A stretch of 64,000 nt of DNA from PALSA-1296 sp038322815 (GTDB taxonomy: Bacteria; Bacteroidota; Ignavibacteria; Palsa-1295): assembly GCA_038322815.1 (NCBI GenBank), contig JBBQGG010000003.1, forward strand, positions 1-64,000, in the 5' to 3' direction. Positions 26,052 through 35,808 of the stretch are shown piece by piece. The notes under the pieces are model-generated. The model saw nothing but the letters and a program-made list of their open reading frames with translations. It made no database searches and had not been told where the DNA came from. Position 1 is the first letter of the stretch. The number at the start of each line of letters is the position of its first letter. A program made the translations under genes and the position numbers.

Positions 26052-27002
26052 TTGACAACTGAAGCAGTGGCACATGATTACCATATTCCTGTTCTCTTAC
26101 ATGAAGCGATAGATGCGCTGAATACGAAGAGTGGCGGAATATATATAGATGCTACACTTGGCGGCGGCGGATATTCGGAAATGATCTTGATGCATTCCCC
26201 AAGCATCAAACTCTACGGTTTCGATACTGATCCTCAAGCAATGGAATATGCTTCGAGCGGGCTCGAAAAATTTAATGATAGATTTACTATTATTAAAGAA
26301 AATTTTTCGAATCTTCGCGAAGCGCTTGCAAATAAAAATATACGGCAAATAAGCGGAATAGTTTATGACCTCGGCGTCTCGAGCCGGCAGCTTGATACAA
26401 CGAGCATAGGCTTAAGCTACCGCTTCGATGCACCGCTTGATATGCGGCTGGATCCGAGACTTGTACGAAGTGCAATGGATATTATTGCAACAGAAAGCGC
26501 TGATGAATTAAAACATATCTTCGGCATGTATGGCGAAGAGCCGATGAGCGGAAGAATTGCACGATGGATCGTTGAAGCAAGACAAGTAAAGCCTATCAAG
26601 ACAACGCATGAACTTGCTGCAATCGTAACGCAGGGGATTCGAGAAGATAAAAAGAATTCGACGCTATCGCGAATCTTTCAGGCACTGCGCATTGAAGTCA
26701 ATGATGAACTCGGAAGTCTCAGGTCATCGCTGGAGCAGGCATTAGAACTTCTTGAAGCCGGCGGAAGGATTGTTGTCGTCAGTTATCATTCGCTTGAAGA
26801 TAGGATCGTGAAAGATTTTTTCGCTTCACATGCGAATCCGAAAGTTGCCGAAGGATCGCTTGAATCCTTGAGACAAAGTGTTGATGAAAAAAATGCGCGA
26901 TTACAGCTTATCACAAAAAAGCCGATTGTGCCGACTGATGAAGAAGTAGCTCGCAACCCAAGAGCACGAAGTGCGAAGATGCGAGTTGCCCAAAAGAAAT
27001 AA
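26052..27002 (+). CDS. rsmH: 16S rRNA (cytosine1402-N4)-methyltransferase RsmH
   Basis: This 316-residue SAM-dependent enzyme (MraW) modifies C1402 of 16S rRNA in the decoding centre. It opens HIPVLLHEAIDAL and has the SAM motif IDATLGGGGYSEMIL, GIVYDLGVSSRQLD, DMRLDP, and the C-terminal RIVVVSYHSLEDRIVKDFF and KPIVPTDEEVARNPRARSAKMRVAQK. The start is a TTG at 26052. It sits between mraZ and ftsL as in most dcw clusters. Confidence 0.95.
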   Translation: MTTEAVAHDYHIPVLLHEAIDALNTKSGGIYIDATLGGGGYSEMILMHSPSIKLYGFDTDPQAMEYASSGLEKFNDRFTIIKENFSNLREALANKNIRQISGIVYDLGVSSRQLDTTSIGLSYRFDAPLDMRLDPRLVRSAMDIIATESADELKHIFGMYGEEPMSGRIARWIVEARQVKPIKTTHELAAIVTQGIREDKKNSTLSRIFQALRIEVNDELGSLRSSLEQALELLEAGGRIVVVSYHSLEDRIVKDFFASHANPKVAEGSLESLRQSVDEKNARLQLITKKPIVPTDEEVARNPRARSAKMRVAQKK

Positions 27003-27103
27003 GTTTTGCGAGAACCCGGTTTCCGGGGCGAAGCAATCTAAAGAAGACGAGAAGGTTAGGTTAAGTACTCAGGCATTTTAGATTGCTTCGTATCTCGCAA
27101 CGT
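27003..27103. repeat. Degenerate GAAGCAATC inverted repeat between rsmH and ftsL
   Basis: The arms gcgaagcaatctaaa (27028-27042) and tttagattgcttcg (27076-27089) pair, and outer TTGCGAG/CTCGCAA ends match the family found between other dcw genes. Confidence 0.6.
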
Positions 27104-27132
27104 GTTTAAGAATCAATTATCATAATCGCCCC

Positions 27133-27582
27133 ATGACACAAATAGCCTTCACACCGCGAATGAAAGCGGCTCCCGGATCGGGAGCTTTAGGCGCGAAAGG
27201 CAGTTTCTATGAACCGAAGAAAAATAATCCTTTCCTAGAGCAGGCAGAAGATGATTTCGAATTTGAAACTCCCGAAAAAAAGAGACCACAAGGCGAGACT
27301 TTAGATAAAGTTGTAAAACGTATTCCCACGTTCTATGTAATAATTTTCTTTAGTGTATTCACTGCTTGTGCAGTTCTGATAATTTGGAATACGTTGCAGG
27401 TGAACAAGCTTACCTATGATAAATCGAAATTAGAGAACAAGATCGAGCAGACTCAGCAGCGCATTATTAAACTAAAGGCGCAGGAAATGCAGCTCTCGGC
27501 TCCGGAAAGAGTACGTGAGATCGCAAAAGGAAAATTTGGAATGCAGGAAGCAAACGGCATTGATGAATATACCATTCAATAA
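27133..27582 (+). CDS. ftsL: FtsL-like cell division protein
   Basis: This 149-residue bitopic protein has a cytoplasmic N-terminus of about 70 residues, a single membrane segment (about 74-94: FYVIIFFSVFTACAVLIIW) and a short periplasmic coiled coil (about 98-125: LTYDKSKLENKIEQTQQRIIKLKAQ) followed by LSAPERVREIAKGKFGM, a segment shared by FtsL/FtsB proteins. Position between rsmH and ftsI supports FtsL. It would join FtsQ and FtsB in the divisome and activate FtsWI. Confidence 0.85.
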   Translation: MTQIAFTPRMKAAPGSGALGAKGSFYEPKKNNPFLEQAEDDFEFETPEKKRPQGETLDKVVKRIPTFYVIIFFSVFTACAVLIIWNTLQVNKLTYDKSKLENKIEQTQQRIIKLKAQEMQLSAPERVREIAKGKFGMQEANGIDEYTIQ

Positions 27583-27607
27583 TTCGGATTAGGAGTAAAC
27601 ACTCTCC

Positions 27608-30019
27608 GTGCGTTCGTACGAAAATGGATATACGAGTACCCCTCCTCTTAAGCGCCCAGAAGGCGTTAGGTCTTCTTCATCCTTTTCTCGAAATAAAACG
27701 GATCAAAGTGGGGCGGAATTTAGTCCATCAGCGAGAAGAAGAATCAGTTCAACGAAAAACTCTCATTACGAACCAAACACTGAATCATCACTTGCGAAAC
27801 CATCCGGTAAAAAATGGCATCAAAAATTGATCGAGAGATTCTTTGCCGCTCCGGTTGCACAAGATCCAATGGCTTCGAATGGCAGACTCTATCTTGTACT
27901 TGCAATTTTTCTTATCGGATTTTGTGCTGTAATAGGCAAACTCTTCAAAGTACAGGTTCTGGAGCATGCAGCGCTGAGTGAACAAGCAGCCAGCCAGTAT
28001 CAGATGCAAGTCTCGCTTCCGGCGCGCCGCGGAGTCGTTCGTGATCGTAACGGAGTTATCTTAGCTTCAAATGCTTTTGTTGTTAAATTCGCTTTCGATC
28101 CCGACGAAATAAAAAATAAACCGGCAGTTGCAGCGGCTTTCAGCGGAGTTTTCGGGAAGCCCAAAGAATATTATGAAAAATTTTTACGTGATACGGCTCG
28201 GCACTATATAGTGGTTGAGCGCGAAGTTCCGCAGGAGATCGCAATAAAACTTGACGGCATCAAAGAGCGCGGTGTTATGCGCGAAACAGATGAGCGCAGG
28301 CATTATGCTTTCGGTACGAAAGGCTCGCATATTCTTGGTTTCGCCAGTAAAGACGGACGAGGTCTTGCAGGGCTTGAATTATTCAATGATAAAATTTTGC
28401 GCGGCTCTGATGGCACTGCCATCATGCAGCGCGACGGCAAAGGCTTTCGCAGACCTGATGTAGATTACGATCAAGTGCCGCCTACGAACGGTGACGATCT
28501 AACACTAACAATAGATGAAGGCTTGCAAGCAGTTACGGAAAATGCACTTCGAGCAGGTGTTGTTCGCGCCAATGCTGAAGCAGGAATTGCAATAGTATTA
28601 AATCCGAGAACAGGCGAAATACTTTCGCTTGCAAATATGCCGGATTTTAATCCGAATGATTTTTTCTCTGCATCGAATGATATGCTGCGCAATCGTGCGA
28701 TCACCGATGCATTCGAACCCGGTTCAACGATGAAAGTTTTGACGGCAGCGATCGCACTGAACGAAGGTGCTTGGAAGCCCGAAGATAAAGTTGATGCGCA
28801 AGGGGGGACATGGGTAGTTGAAGGCGGCGCGAAGATCAAGGATACCCATGAATACGGAGTACTGACATTTCGCCAAGCATTAGAAAAATCGAGCAATGTC
28901 TGTTTTGCAAAAATTTCCGATAAACTTGAGCGCAGAAGATTTTATAAATACATGCGTGATTTCGGGATGAGCGTGCTTTCAGGAATTGATCTGCCGGGTG
29001 AGATCAAAGGCAGTCTGCATAAGCCCGATAAATGGAGCGTGAATTCCAAACGTTATATCGCATTCGGATATGAAATGACGGCTACGCCCCTCCAACTTGC
29101 AATGGCGTATGCAACGATTGCAAATTTCGGCGTGATGATGAAGCCATACATCGTTGCAAAGCGGACGAACATCAAAGGCGAAGTGACGGAAATTCATCCG
29201 CAGGAAATTCGCAGAGTTGTAAGTGCAGAATCAGCAAAGACATTGATAGATATTATGCGCGGCGTTGTGGATTCAGGAACAGGAACTTCGACGAAGATCA
29301 AAGGAATAAACATTGCCGGCAAAACAGGCACTGCCCAGCAATTTGTCGGCGGCCATTATTCAAAAGAGCATTATACATCAAGTTTCATCGGGTTTTTCCC
29401 GGCAGAAAAACCCGAGTATGAAATTTTAGTAATTATGCGTTCGCCAAAGCATGGATATTATGGCGGTGTAGTCAGCGCTCCGGTTTTCCGGGAGATCGCC
29501 ATGTCGATCTTAGAACAAAATGGAAAACTTCCTACGGATGCAAGATCGCCTCTTCAAATGGCATCGACAACTCCGATCGTAGAAGAAGGCGGAGCGATTG
29601 AAATTGACGGCACAGTGCTTCGCCCGCGCGAACATGATGATGATCGCGAAATGCCGGATGTTCGCGGCTTAACGCAGGATGTCGCACGCTCGACACTTGC
29701 AGCGCAAGGATTTGTAGTGGTAAGCGGCGCTCAAAAAGGAGTAGTAGAGCGCACAACAAGATTTGGTAGTGATTCTGTCCGATTCGTTCTTCGTGCGCCG
29801 GATGCTGAAGGGGAAACTTCAAAACTTACGGGTGAAAGCCGGTTAGTAGAAGTCCCTGATTTTAAGCAAATGCCGATGGCACGGGCAATGAAATTCGGTG
29901 CTGCAAGCAACGTGCGTATTCGACTTGTCGGAGACGGCAAAGTTGAAAAACAAATCCCCGAAGCAGGGGCAAGAGTTGACGCAAAGAATCCTATCGTTAC
30001 GCTCTTTGGCGATGAATAG
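27608..30019 (+). CDS. ftsI: Peptidoglycan transpeptidase FtsI (PBP3-like) with PASTA repeats
   Basis: This 803-residue class B penicillin-binding protein crosslinks septal peptidoglycan. A Ser/Arg-rich cytoplasmic tail (1-95) precedes a membrane segment (about 98-117) and the PBP dimerisation domain (VSLPARRGVVRDRNGVILASN). Transpeptidase motifs are S373-T-M-K, S428-S-N and K572-T-G-T. Two C-terminal PASTA-like modules follow (EMPDVRGLTQDVARSTLAAQG and VPDFKQMPMARAMK...VTLFGDE). PASTA modules on FtsI are more familiar from Gram-positives and SpoVD but also occur in Bacteroidota. The start is GTG at 27608, 26 bases after ftsL. Confidence 0.94.
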   Translation: MRSYENGYTSTPPLKRPEGVRSSSSFSRNKTDQSGAEFSPSARRRISSTKNSHYEPNTESSLAKPSGKKWHQKLIERFFAAPVAQDPMASNGRLYLVLAIFLIGFCAVIGKLFKVQVLEHAALSEQAASQYQMQVSLPARRGVVRDRNGVILASNAFVVKFAFDPDEIKNKPAVAAAFSGVFGKPKEYYEKFLRDTARHYIVVEREVPQEIAIKLDGIKERGVMRETDERRHYAFGTKGSHILGFASKDGRGLAGLELFNDKILRGSDGTAIMQRDGKGFRRPDVDYDQVPPTNGDDLTLTIDEGLQAVTENALRAGVVRANAEAGIAIVLNPRTGEILSLANMPDFNPNDFFSASNDMLRNRAITDAFEPGSTMKVLTAAIALNEGAWKPEDKVDAQGGTWVVEGGAKIKDTHEYGVLTFRQALEKSSNVCFAKISDKLERRRFYKYMRDFGMSVLSGIDLPGEIKGSLHKPDKWSVNSKRYIAFGYEMTATPLQLAMAYATIANFGVMMKPYIVAKRTNIKGEVTEIHPQEIRRVVSAESAKTLIDIMRGVVDSGTGTSTKIKGINIAGKTGTAQQFVGGHYSKEHYTSSFIGFFPAEKPEYEILVIMRSPKHGYYGGVVSAPVFREIAMSILEQNGKLPTDARSPLQMASTTPIVEEGGAIEIDGTVLRPREHDDDREMPDVRGLTQDVARSTLAAQGFVVVSGAQKGVVERTTRFGSDSVRFVLRAPDAEGETSKLTGESRLVEVPDFKQMPMARAMKFGAASNVRIRLVGDGKVEKQIPEAGARVDAKNPIVTLFGDE

Positions 30020-30035
30020 AAATTTGTTTTTGCTG

Positions 30036-30061
30036 TATGCAATATCTTCGTATATTGCATA
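30036..30061. repeat. AT-rich inverted repeat upstream of murE
   Basis: TATGCAATAT and ATATTGCATA (30036-30045 and 30052-30061) are perfect 10-base arms around a 6-base loop. No T run follows, so it may be an operator or an mRNA hairpin rather than a terminator. Confidence 0.5.
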
Positions 30062-30157
30062 TTATAAAAAACTCTACATCTATGATCACGCCAAAGTTAT
30101 TTAGGGATGACGAAATTTTTTCGGAGCATCCGTACAAAAAGCAATGTTCTTTGAAAA

Positions 30158-31672
30158 ATGAAATTCAGTGAGCTCACGCGGCAACGAGAGATCGGTGTCC
30201 TCGCCCTAAACGGCTTGAAGGACGCCGATCTCTCTGACCCGCAATATGATTCAAGAAATGTAAAAAGCGGCTCCGCATTCTTTGCAATAAAAGGAATCGC
30301 TGCCGATGGACATAGCTTTATCAAAAGCGCAATTGAAAAGGGCGCGACGACAATCGTCCTGGAAGATGCATCGGCGTTCAGCGATGCAGACGCTGAAGCA
30401 AAAAAAGTTAATCGTATTCTTGTATCCAATGCTCGTAAAGCACTTTCAATTATTTCCGAAGAAGCCTTCGGATCGGCTTCAAGAAAGATACGAATGATCG
30501 GCATTACCGGGACGAATGGTAAAACCACAACGACAAATCTTATCAAACAAATTTTAGAATGGCGAGGCGAAAAAGTCGGGCTGATAGGTACGATCGGAAA
30601 TTATATCGGTGATCGGTTTATTCCATCTGAACATACTACTCCCGAATCAAGAGATATTTCTGAACTGCTGGCAAAGATGTTTGAAGAACAAGTAACAACG
30701 TGTGTGATGGAAGTCAGTTCGCATTCGATTACATTAGACCGCATTGCAGCGCTTGATTTTGATATAGGCGTCTTTACGAATCTGACGCAGGATCATCTAG
30801 ATTTCCATGAGACGATGGAAAAATACGCCGAAGCAAAACAAATATTTTTTACCGGATTAAAAGAGACAGCAGTTGCGATCACCAATGCCGGAAGCGATTA
30901 CGGAGAATTTATGAATGAGCATACGATTGCGAATGCTCATTCGTATGGGTTGGACGATGGATCGAAATTCGGCAATGCCGATCTCGTTGCATCGAAAATT
31001 AGTTACTCACTGCGGGGAACGTCATTCACCATTAAAAAACGGTATTCTGATGAACAAACAATATTTCACAGCAAGCTCGTTGGTAAATTTAATGTCGAGA
31101 ACGTATTGGCGGCAGCATCAGCGCTGTATTTCGGCATCGAAGGATTTTCGCTCGAAATCCTCGGGCAAGCGGCGCAGAGCCTTCGTCCGGTGCGCGGCCG
31201 CTTCGAACAGATAGAATTGCCAACAGGCGGGCTTGCTATAATTGATTATGCTCACACACCCGATGCATTAGAAAATGTTTTGCTGACGATTCGCGATCTC
31301 GATGTAAATACAAAGATCACAACGATCTTCGGCTGCGGAGGCGATAGAGATAAAACCAAGCGCTCAAAAATGGGAGCAATAGCAGATAGATTATCGGATG
31401 CAGTTATCATAACAAATGATAATCCACGAACCGAAGATGCGCATTCTATTGCTCATCAAATCTTAGAAGGTATTCCAATTCGTAAGAGAATGGAAACGGA
31501 AATAATATTAGATCGCGCTCAAGCAATTATTTCAGCATTGGATTCATCAGGAGGAAATGATGTACTGCTCATTGCCGGAAAAGGGCATGAGGATTATCAG
31601 ATCATCGGCAAAGAGAAAATACATTTTAATGACAGTGAAGTTATAGAGGAGTGGATTAAAGCAAATCATTAA
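30158..31672 (+). CDS. murE: UDP-MurNAc-L-Ala-D-Glu--meso-diaminopimelate ligase MurE
   Basis: This 504-residue Mur ligase adds the third stem-peptide residue. The N-terminal nucleotide-binding domain has YDSRNVKSGSAFFAIKG; the ATP loop is GITGTNGKTTTTNLI; the central domain has STPESRDIS-like HTTPESRDI and MEVSSHSITLDRI. The substrate-selecting motif DNPR (in TNDNPRTEDAHSI) marks meso-diaminopimelate rather than lysine, so the cell makes DAP-type peptidoglycan. The C-terminal AGKGHEDYQIIGKEKIHFND box is intact. Confidence 0.96.
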   Translation: MKFSELTRQREIGVLALNGLKDADLSDPQYDSRNVKSGSAFFAIKGIAADGHSFIKSAIEKGATTIVLEDASAFSDADAEAKKVNRILVSNARKALSIISEEAFGSASRKIRMIGITGTNGKTTTTNLIKQILEWRGEKVGLIGTIGNYIGDRFIPSEHTTPESRDISELLAKMFEEQVTTCVMEVSSHSITLDRIAALDFDIGVFTNLTQDHLDFHETMEKYAEAKQIFFTGLKETAVAITNAGSDYGEFMNEHTIANAHSYGLDDGSKFGNADLVASKISYSLRGTSFTIKKRYSDEQTIFHSKLVGKFNVENVLAAASALYFGIEGFSLEILGQAAQSLRPVRGRFEQIELPTGGLAIIDYAHTPDALENVLLTIRDLDVNTKITTIFGCGGDRDKTKRSKMGAIADRLSDAVIITNDNPRTEDAHSIAHQILEGIPIRKRMETEIILDRAQAIISALDSSGGNDVLLIAGKGHEDYQIIGKEKIHFNDSEVIEEWIKANH

Positions 31673-31674
31673 TA

Positions 31675-31787
31675 GTGTCATTGCGAGGAGGGCTTCAGCC
31701 CGACGAAGCAATCCCCCTGAGGATAGCAGCATGGCACATCCTGATATAATCATCAGTGAGATTGCTTCGCTGCGCTCGCAATGACAC
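31675..31787. repeat. GTCATTGCGAG-type inverted repeat pair between murE and murF
   Basis: Left arm GTGTCATTGCGAGGAGGGCTTCAGCCCGACGAAGCAATC and right arm GATTGCTTCGCTGCGCTCGCAATGACAC are inverted copies; the left arm also carries the short hairpin GGGCTTCAGCCC. Confidence 0.85.
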
Positions 31788-31799
31788 AAGAGAAAATAA

Positions 31800-33191
31800 A
31801 TGAATCTAACAATCCAAGATATACTTAGCATTATAAGAATAAAAGAGCAAAACCTCTCCAAACTTCCTGCTGCAAAAAAGATTCACAACGTCTCCACCGA
31901 TTCCCGCTCTATAAAAAAGGGAGATCTCTTCATCGCACTTCGTGGAGAAAATTTTGACGGCCATGGGTTTATTAAAGCTGTTGAAGAACAGGGAGCACTA
32001 GCAGCTGTTGTTGATGAAAAATGGTATAAAAGAAATAAAAAAACAGCCAAACTCCCGCTTCTTATAGTAAAGAATACTCTTGATAGTTACGGAGAACTTG
32101 CGAATCTTTATAGAAAAAAGTTTAGCATCCCGGTCTTGCTTGTTGCAGGATCAAATGGCAAGACAACGATGAAGGAAGTGATTAGTCATGTCTTAGGAAC
32201 GTCGTTCAACGTCTTAAAGACTGAGGCAAATTATAACAATCACGTTGGCTTGCCACGGATGCTATTCCGATTGAATACAAAGCATGAGATTGCAGTGCTT
32301 GAGATCGGCACAAACCATCCGGGCGAAATTAGGTGGCTGACTCGCGTTGCGGAGCCCACTCATGGCATCATCACAAATATCGGCAGAGAGCATCTTGAAT
32401 TCTTCAAGAATGTCAGCGGAGTTGCAAAGGAAGAGCTTGCACTATTTAAACATCTTGGAAAATCAAAGGGATTTATTTTTATTAATGAAGACGACACTTT
32501 CCTTTCCAAAGAAAAAAAAAATTTTGCCGGCAGAAATATTTCTTTCGGAAAAAACTCAAAGTCTGATGTCAGCGCTGTTTCGAAGGGTTTTACACCCGAA
32601 GCAAAACTCAAAGTTGAAATACAGATAGGCTCAAAAAAAGTTGAAGTCAAGACCAACATTATTGCTGAGTATGCTCCATCACTAATTGCAGGCGTTACAG
32701 CAGTCACTTCCTATTTCGGATTGACATCGGCTGAGATCAAGAAATCGCTTGAAAGTTATAAGCCGCATTCAAAGCGAATGGAAATAGTCAAACTCCGAAG
32801 CGGGGGAACAGGGATAAACGATAGCTATAATGCAAATCCCGAATCGTTCTTAGCAGCGCTCGAAACATTGAAGAAGATACCTGCTAAAGGAAAGAAGTAT
32901 GTCATTACAGGCGATATGTTCGAATTAGGGAACACTTCAAAGAAAGAACATACATTGCTCGGTAAGGCAATGGCAAAATATACATTCGATGGTTATTATT
33001 TCACAGGCAAAGATATGAAGTTCGCTTTTGCAGAAGTTATAAAAGCAAATGCTAAACTTCATGCAACCTACGAATCGAATAAAGAAGCGATCTGCGAAGC
33101 ATTAAAAATAGTGCTCAAACGAGGAGATGTGATTCTTATTAAAGGATCGCGCGGGATGAAGATGGAGGAAATTTTTGAGAAATTATTATAG
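31800..33191 (+). CDS. murF: UDP-MurNAc-tripeptide--D-Ala-D-Ala ligase MurF
   Basis: This 463-residue ligase completes the pentapeptide. Motifs are VSTDSRSIKKGDLFIALRGENFDGH (about 30-55), the ATP loop VAGSNGKTTMKEVISHVL (about 115-132), KTEANYNNHVGLPRML, LEIGTNHPGEI, NDSYNANPESFLAALETL and GDMFELG near the C-terminal domain. The final IKGSRGMKMEEIFEKLL is typical. No ddl gene is in the window. Confidence 0.95.
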   Translation: MNLTIQDILSIIRIKEQNLSKLPAAKKIHNVSTDSRSIKKGDLFIALRGENFDGHGFIKAVEEQGALAAVVDEKWYKRNKKTAKLPLLIVKNTLDSYGELANLYRKKFSIPVLLVAGSNGKTTMKEVISHVLGTSFNVLKTEANYNNHVGLPRMLFRLNTKHEIAVLEIGTNHPGEIRWLTRVAEPTHGIITNIGREHLEFFKNVSGVAKEELALFKHLGKSKGFIFINEDDTFLSKEKKNFAGRNISFGKNSKSDVSAVSKGFTPEAKLKVEIQIGSKKVEVKTNIIAEYAPSLIAGVTAVTSYFGLTSAEIKKSLESYKPHSKRMEIVKLRSGGTGINDSYNANPESFLAALETLKKIPAKGKKYVITGDMFELGNTSKKEHTLLGKAMAKYTFDGYYFTGKDMKFAFAEVIKANAKLHATYESNKEAICEALKIVLKRGDVILIKGSRGMKMEEIFEKLL

Positions 33192-33328
33192 TGTCATTGC
33201 GAGGAGGACTTTAGTCCGACGAAGCAATCTCCGGAAGTTAGTAAGAGATTAACGAGCTACAATCTATCAGGGGATTCCTCACATCGTTTTTTCGCTTCGC
33301 GAAAAAAATCTCCATTCGGAATGACACT
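33191..33328. repeat. GTCATTGCGAG-type repeat between murF and mraY
   Basis: Starts GTGTCATTGCGAGGAGGACTTTAGTCCGACGAAGCAATCTCC and ends with an inverted arm GGAATGACAC; the hairpin GGACTTTAGTCC is inside the left arm. The right arm is degenerate and includes TTTTTTCGCTTCGCGAAAAAA, itself a palindrome (33289-33308). Confidence 0.75.
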
Positions 33329-33356
33329 GTAAAGAATTCGTAATTAAAAAAAGAGG

Positions 33357-34472
33357 ATGCTTTACTACTTATTCAACTGGATCAACCGCACATTTTCGCC
33401 TCCGGGCGGTGAGCTTATCCGGTATATCACGTTTCGCTCTGCTGTAGCTGCGCTCTCGGCGTTAGCGATCAGTTTTTTTATCGGACCGAAAATCATTGAA
33501 AAATTAAAATCTTTGCAGGTCAGTGAGCAGGGTAAGCTGGAAGCGCCGAAATCGCATTTATCAAAAGCAGGAACGCCGATGATGGGCGGAGTTATTATTC
33601 TGATCGCATCGCTCGGACCTACGCTGCTATGGGCAGATATTGGAAATCTCTTTATCATCTTAATTTTTTTAGCAACCCTCATCATGGGAAGCATTGGTTT
33701 TTTAGATGACTATCTGAAGATCGTCAAGAAGAAAAAGAAGGGGCTGATAGCGCGGTATAAACTGATGGGGCAGATCGGAGTTGGTTTGATCGTCGGTCTT
33801 GGCATCATGCTCTCGCCGCATCAATTCCCTGATATTGCAACGGCGACGACAATGCCTTTCTTTAAGAATTTTGTTTTTGATTTCGGGAAGTGGTTTTATA
33901 TTCCATTTGTGATACTTGTTATTACGGCTACATCGAATGCAGTTAATTTAACTGATGGTCTCGATGGCTTAGCTGCCGGAACAGTTTCGATCGCATTTAT
34001 CGGCATTATGGCAATAGCCTACTTCACCGGAAATTTGCAGCTTAGCGAATATCTGAATATTCCGTACCTCAGAGGAGCAGGAGAGCTGACCGTTTTTTGC
34101 GCGGCGCTTGTGGGAGCGTCGCTCGGATTCCTGTGGTTCAACGCCTACCCGGCGCAAGTGTTCATGGGCGATACAGGTTCACTTGCGCTGGGCGGCGCCA
34201 TGGGGACAATGATGGTGCTCGTTAAAAAGGAATTTATTCTTCCGATCATCGGCGGCATCTTCTTCATCGAATCGCTTTCAGTTATTTCGCAAACGCTGTA
34301 CTTCAAATACACCAGAAAAAGATTCGGAGAAGGAAAGAGAATTTTCAAAATGGCTCCGCTCCATCATCATTTCGAACTCATCGGCTGGGCTGAACCAAAG
34401 ATCGTAACCCGCGCCTACATCGTTGCTATCTTGCTTGCGATCCTGACTCTTGCGACATTTAAGGTGAGGTAG
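33357..34472 (+). CDS. mraY: Phospho-MurNAc-pentapeptide transferase MraY
   Basis: This 371-residue enzyme with about ten membrane segments makes lipid I on undecaprenyl phosphate. Conserved signatures are SHLSKAGTPMMGG (about 63-75), the acidic GFLDDYLKI (about 115-123), NAVNLTDGLDGLAAGT (about 194-209), FMGDTGSLALGG and MAPLHHHFELIGWAEPKIV (about 332-350). An AAGAGG ribosome site precedes the ATG. Length is normal for the family. Confidence 0.96.
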   Translation: MLYYLFNWINRTFSPPGGELIRYITFRSAVAALSALAISFFIGPKIIEKLKSLQVSEQGKLEAPKSHLSKAGTPMMGGVIILIASLGPTLLWADIGNLFIILIFLATLIMGSIGFLDDYLKIVKKKKKGLIARYKLMGQIGVGLIVGLGIMLSPHQFPDIATATTMPFFKNFVFDFGKWFYIPFVILVITATSNAVNLTDGLDGLAAGTVSIAFIGIMAIAYFTGNLQLSEYLNIPYLRGAGELTVFCAALVGASLGFLWFNAYPAQVFMGDTGSLALGGAMGTMMVLVKKEFILPIIGGIFFIESLSVISQTLYFKYTRKRFGEGKRIFKMAPLHHHFELIGWAEPKIVTRAYIVAILLAILTLATFKVR

Positions 34473-34480
34473 GAGAAAAT

Positions 34481-35742
34481 TTACTCTACTATCATCTTCA
34501 AAGTTTCCGAACCGATTCTACAAAAATATATTCCGGGTGAAAATTTTTGGAGATCGAGATTTAGGGATGAAATATTGGGAGGTATTTCTTTCGTTCTAAT
34601 TATTCTTCCAAGAAGATCAAGTACATCGAATTTTCTATCAGAAGAAAAAGGCGAAAAACGAAAATTTGCTATTTTAGTAACGGGATTTTCTATTAGAGTA
34701 AAATAATGCGTGGAGTTAAATATTTTGACTTCACTTTGTGATCCAACGCCGCCATCTGTCGTTTTATATAGTAATGAATTATTTGCAAGAGCATAGGCGG
34801 TTAATTCAGTGGCGCAGAAATTCTTTGCCAGTAGGTCGCAGAATCCCAATATATGCCAGTATCTCTGACATTCTGATACCCCCATGTTTTTCCACTATCG
34901 ATTGTATGTTGGATATATCCCCAATAACCCCCTGTGTAGCCAATTTTAGAGTTGTAAAAAGTGAAATTGCTTGAGTAATAATTGCTGACTTTGCTCCAAG
35001 TTCTTGATTTTCCATTCTCAGTACTACGGAAAATCCCCTCACCTCCAACCAAATAAACATTATCTGGCAAGGCTTTTACAGTTTGATATGCCTCGGTATA
35101 ATCAATTACCCATTCTAGCGCAGAGTATAGCCAAGTAAAACCACCATCGTTACTAACTTCGACGATGGTATTAGGGGGATCTCCTGCTTCAGAAATAAGG
35201 ATCAGATTATTTGCATCTCTATAATCGAATGCAATAAACTTTCCAAGGCTGTCAAAAGTAATTGTATTGACTACAGTCCATGACTTGGCACCATCGATAG
35301 TTTTTTCAAAATAAATGCTATCTGCACGAAAAGCAAGAGAATCCGATATTGAAGGGAAAGGTAATGGGTATGGGTATAGCGCACTATCTCTAAACCAAGA
35401 AATACCGGAGTTAGTAGTTTTGAATAATAGATTTTGCGACATATTACCATCTTGACTATATCCGATTATATATCCAATTATGCTATTGACAAAAAAAATA
35501 TTTCTGAAATGGTAGGTGCAATTCGTACAGGAAGGTAAGGTAATCTCTTGCCAAAATGAACCACCATTTAATGTCGAATAAATTTTACTGGGATTATCGG
35601 TAATCAAAAAACCATTCTCCGAAGTTAAAAAGGAAATATCTTTATACGAGCCTGAAATGTTAAGATGAAGTTGAAACCACCCTAATTGTGCAGAAGAGGA
35701 AGTTGTTTAAACCAATGATAACAAAAGGAAGTAGTATTTCAT
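34481..35742 (-). pseudogene. Decayed T9SS protein gene with BNR/Ycf48-like repeats
   Basis: On the strand opposite to the dcw genes an original frame starts at the ATG at 35742 (MKYYFLLLSLV), meets TAA at 35707-35709 inside the signal peptide, then continues in the same frame (TTSSSAQLGWFQLHLN...) to 34801. There a one-base shift is needed to pass from WQRISAP to ELTAYALANNSLLYKTTDGG and on to a sorting domain ending GIYFCRIGSETLKMIVE at 34481. Segments such as NDGGFTWLYS and TIDSGKTWGYQ resemble BNR/photosystem stability factor-like repeats. Two independent lesions point to a dead gene, or to errors in a draft assembly. Confidence 0.75.
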
Positions 35743-35808
35743 AGCTTGTGTGAATCCTATAGATTACGAACTATGTAATCCATAAATCAATTCCAACAAT
35801 CAAATTTT

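Noticed and set aside
34481..35607. Two separate minus-strand genes instead of one pseudogene
   Set aside because: Their products join to a single coherent protein (signal peptide, BNR-like repeats, sorting domain) after one frameshift and one stop are allowed; neither alone has both a signal and a sorting domain.
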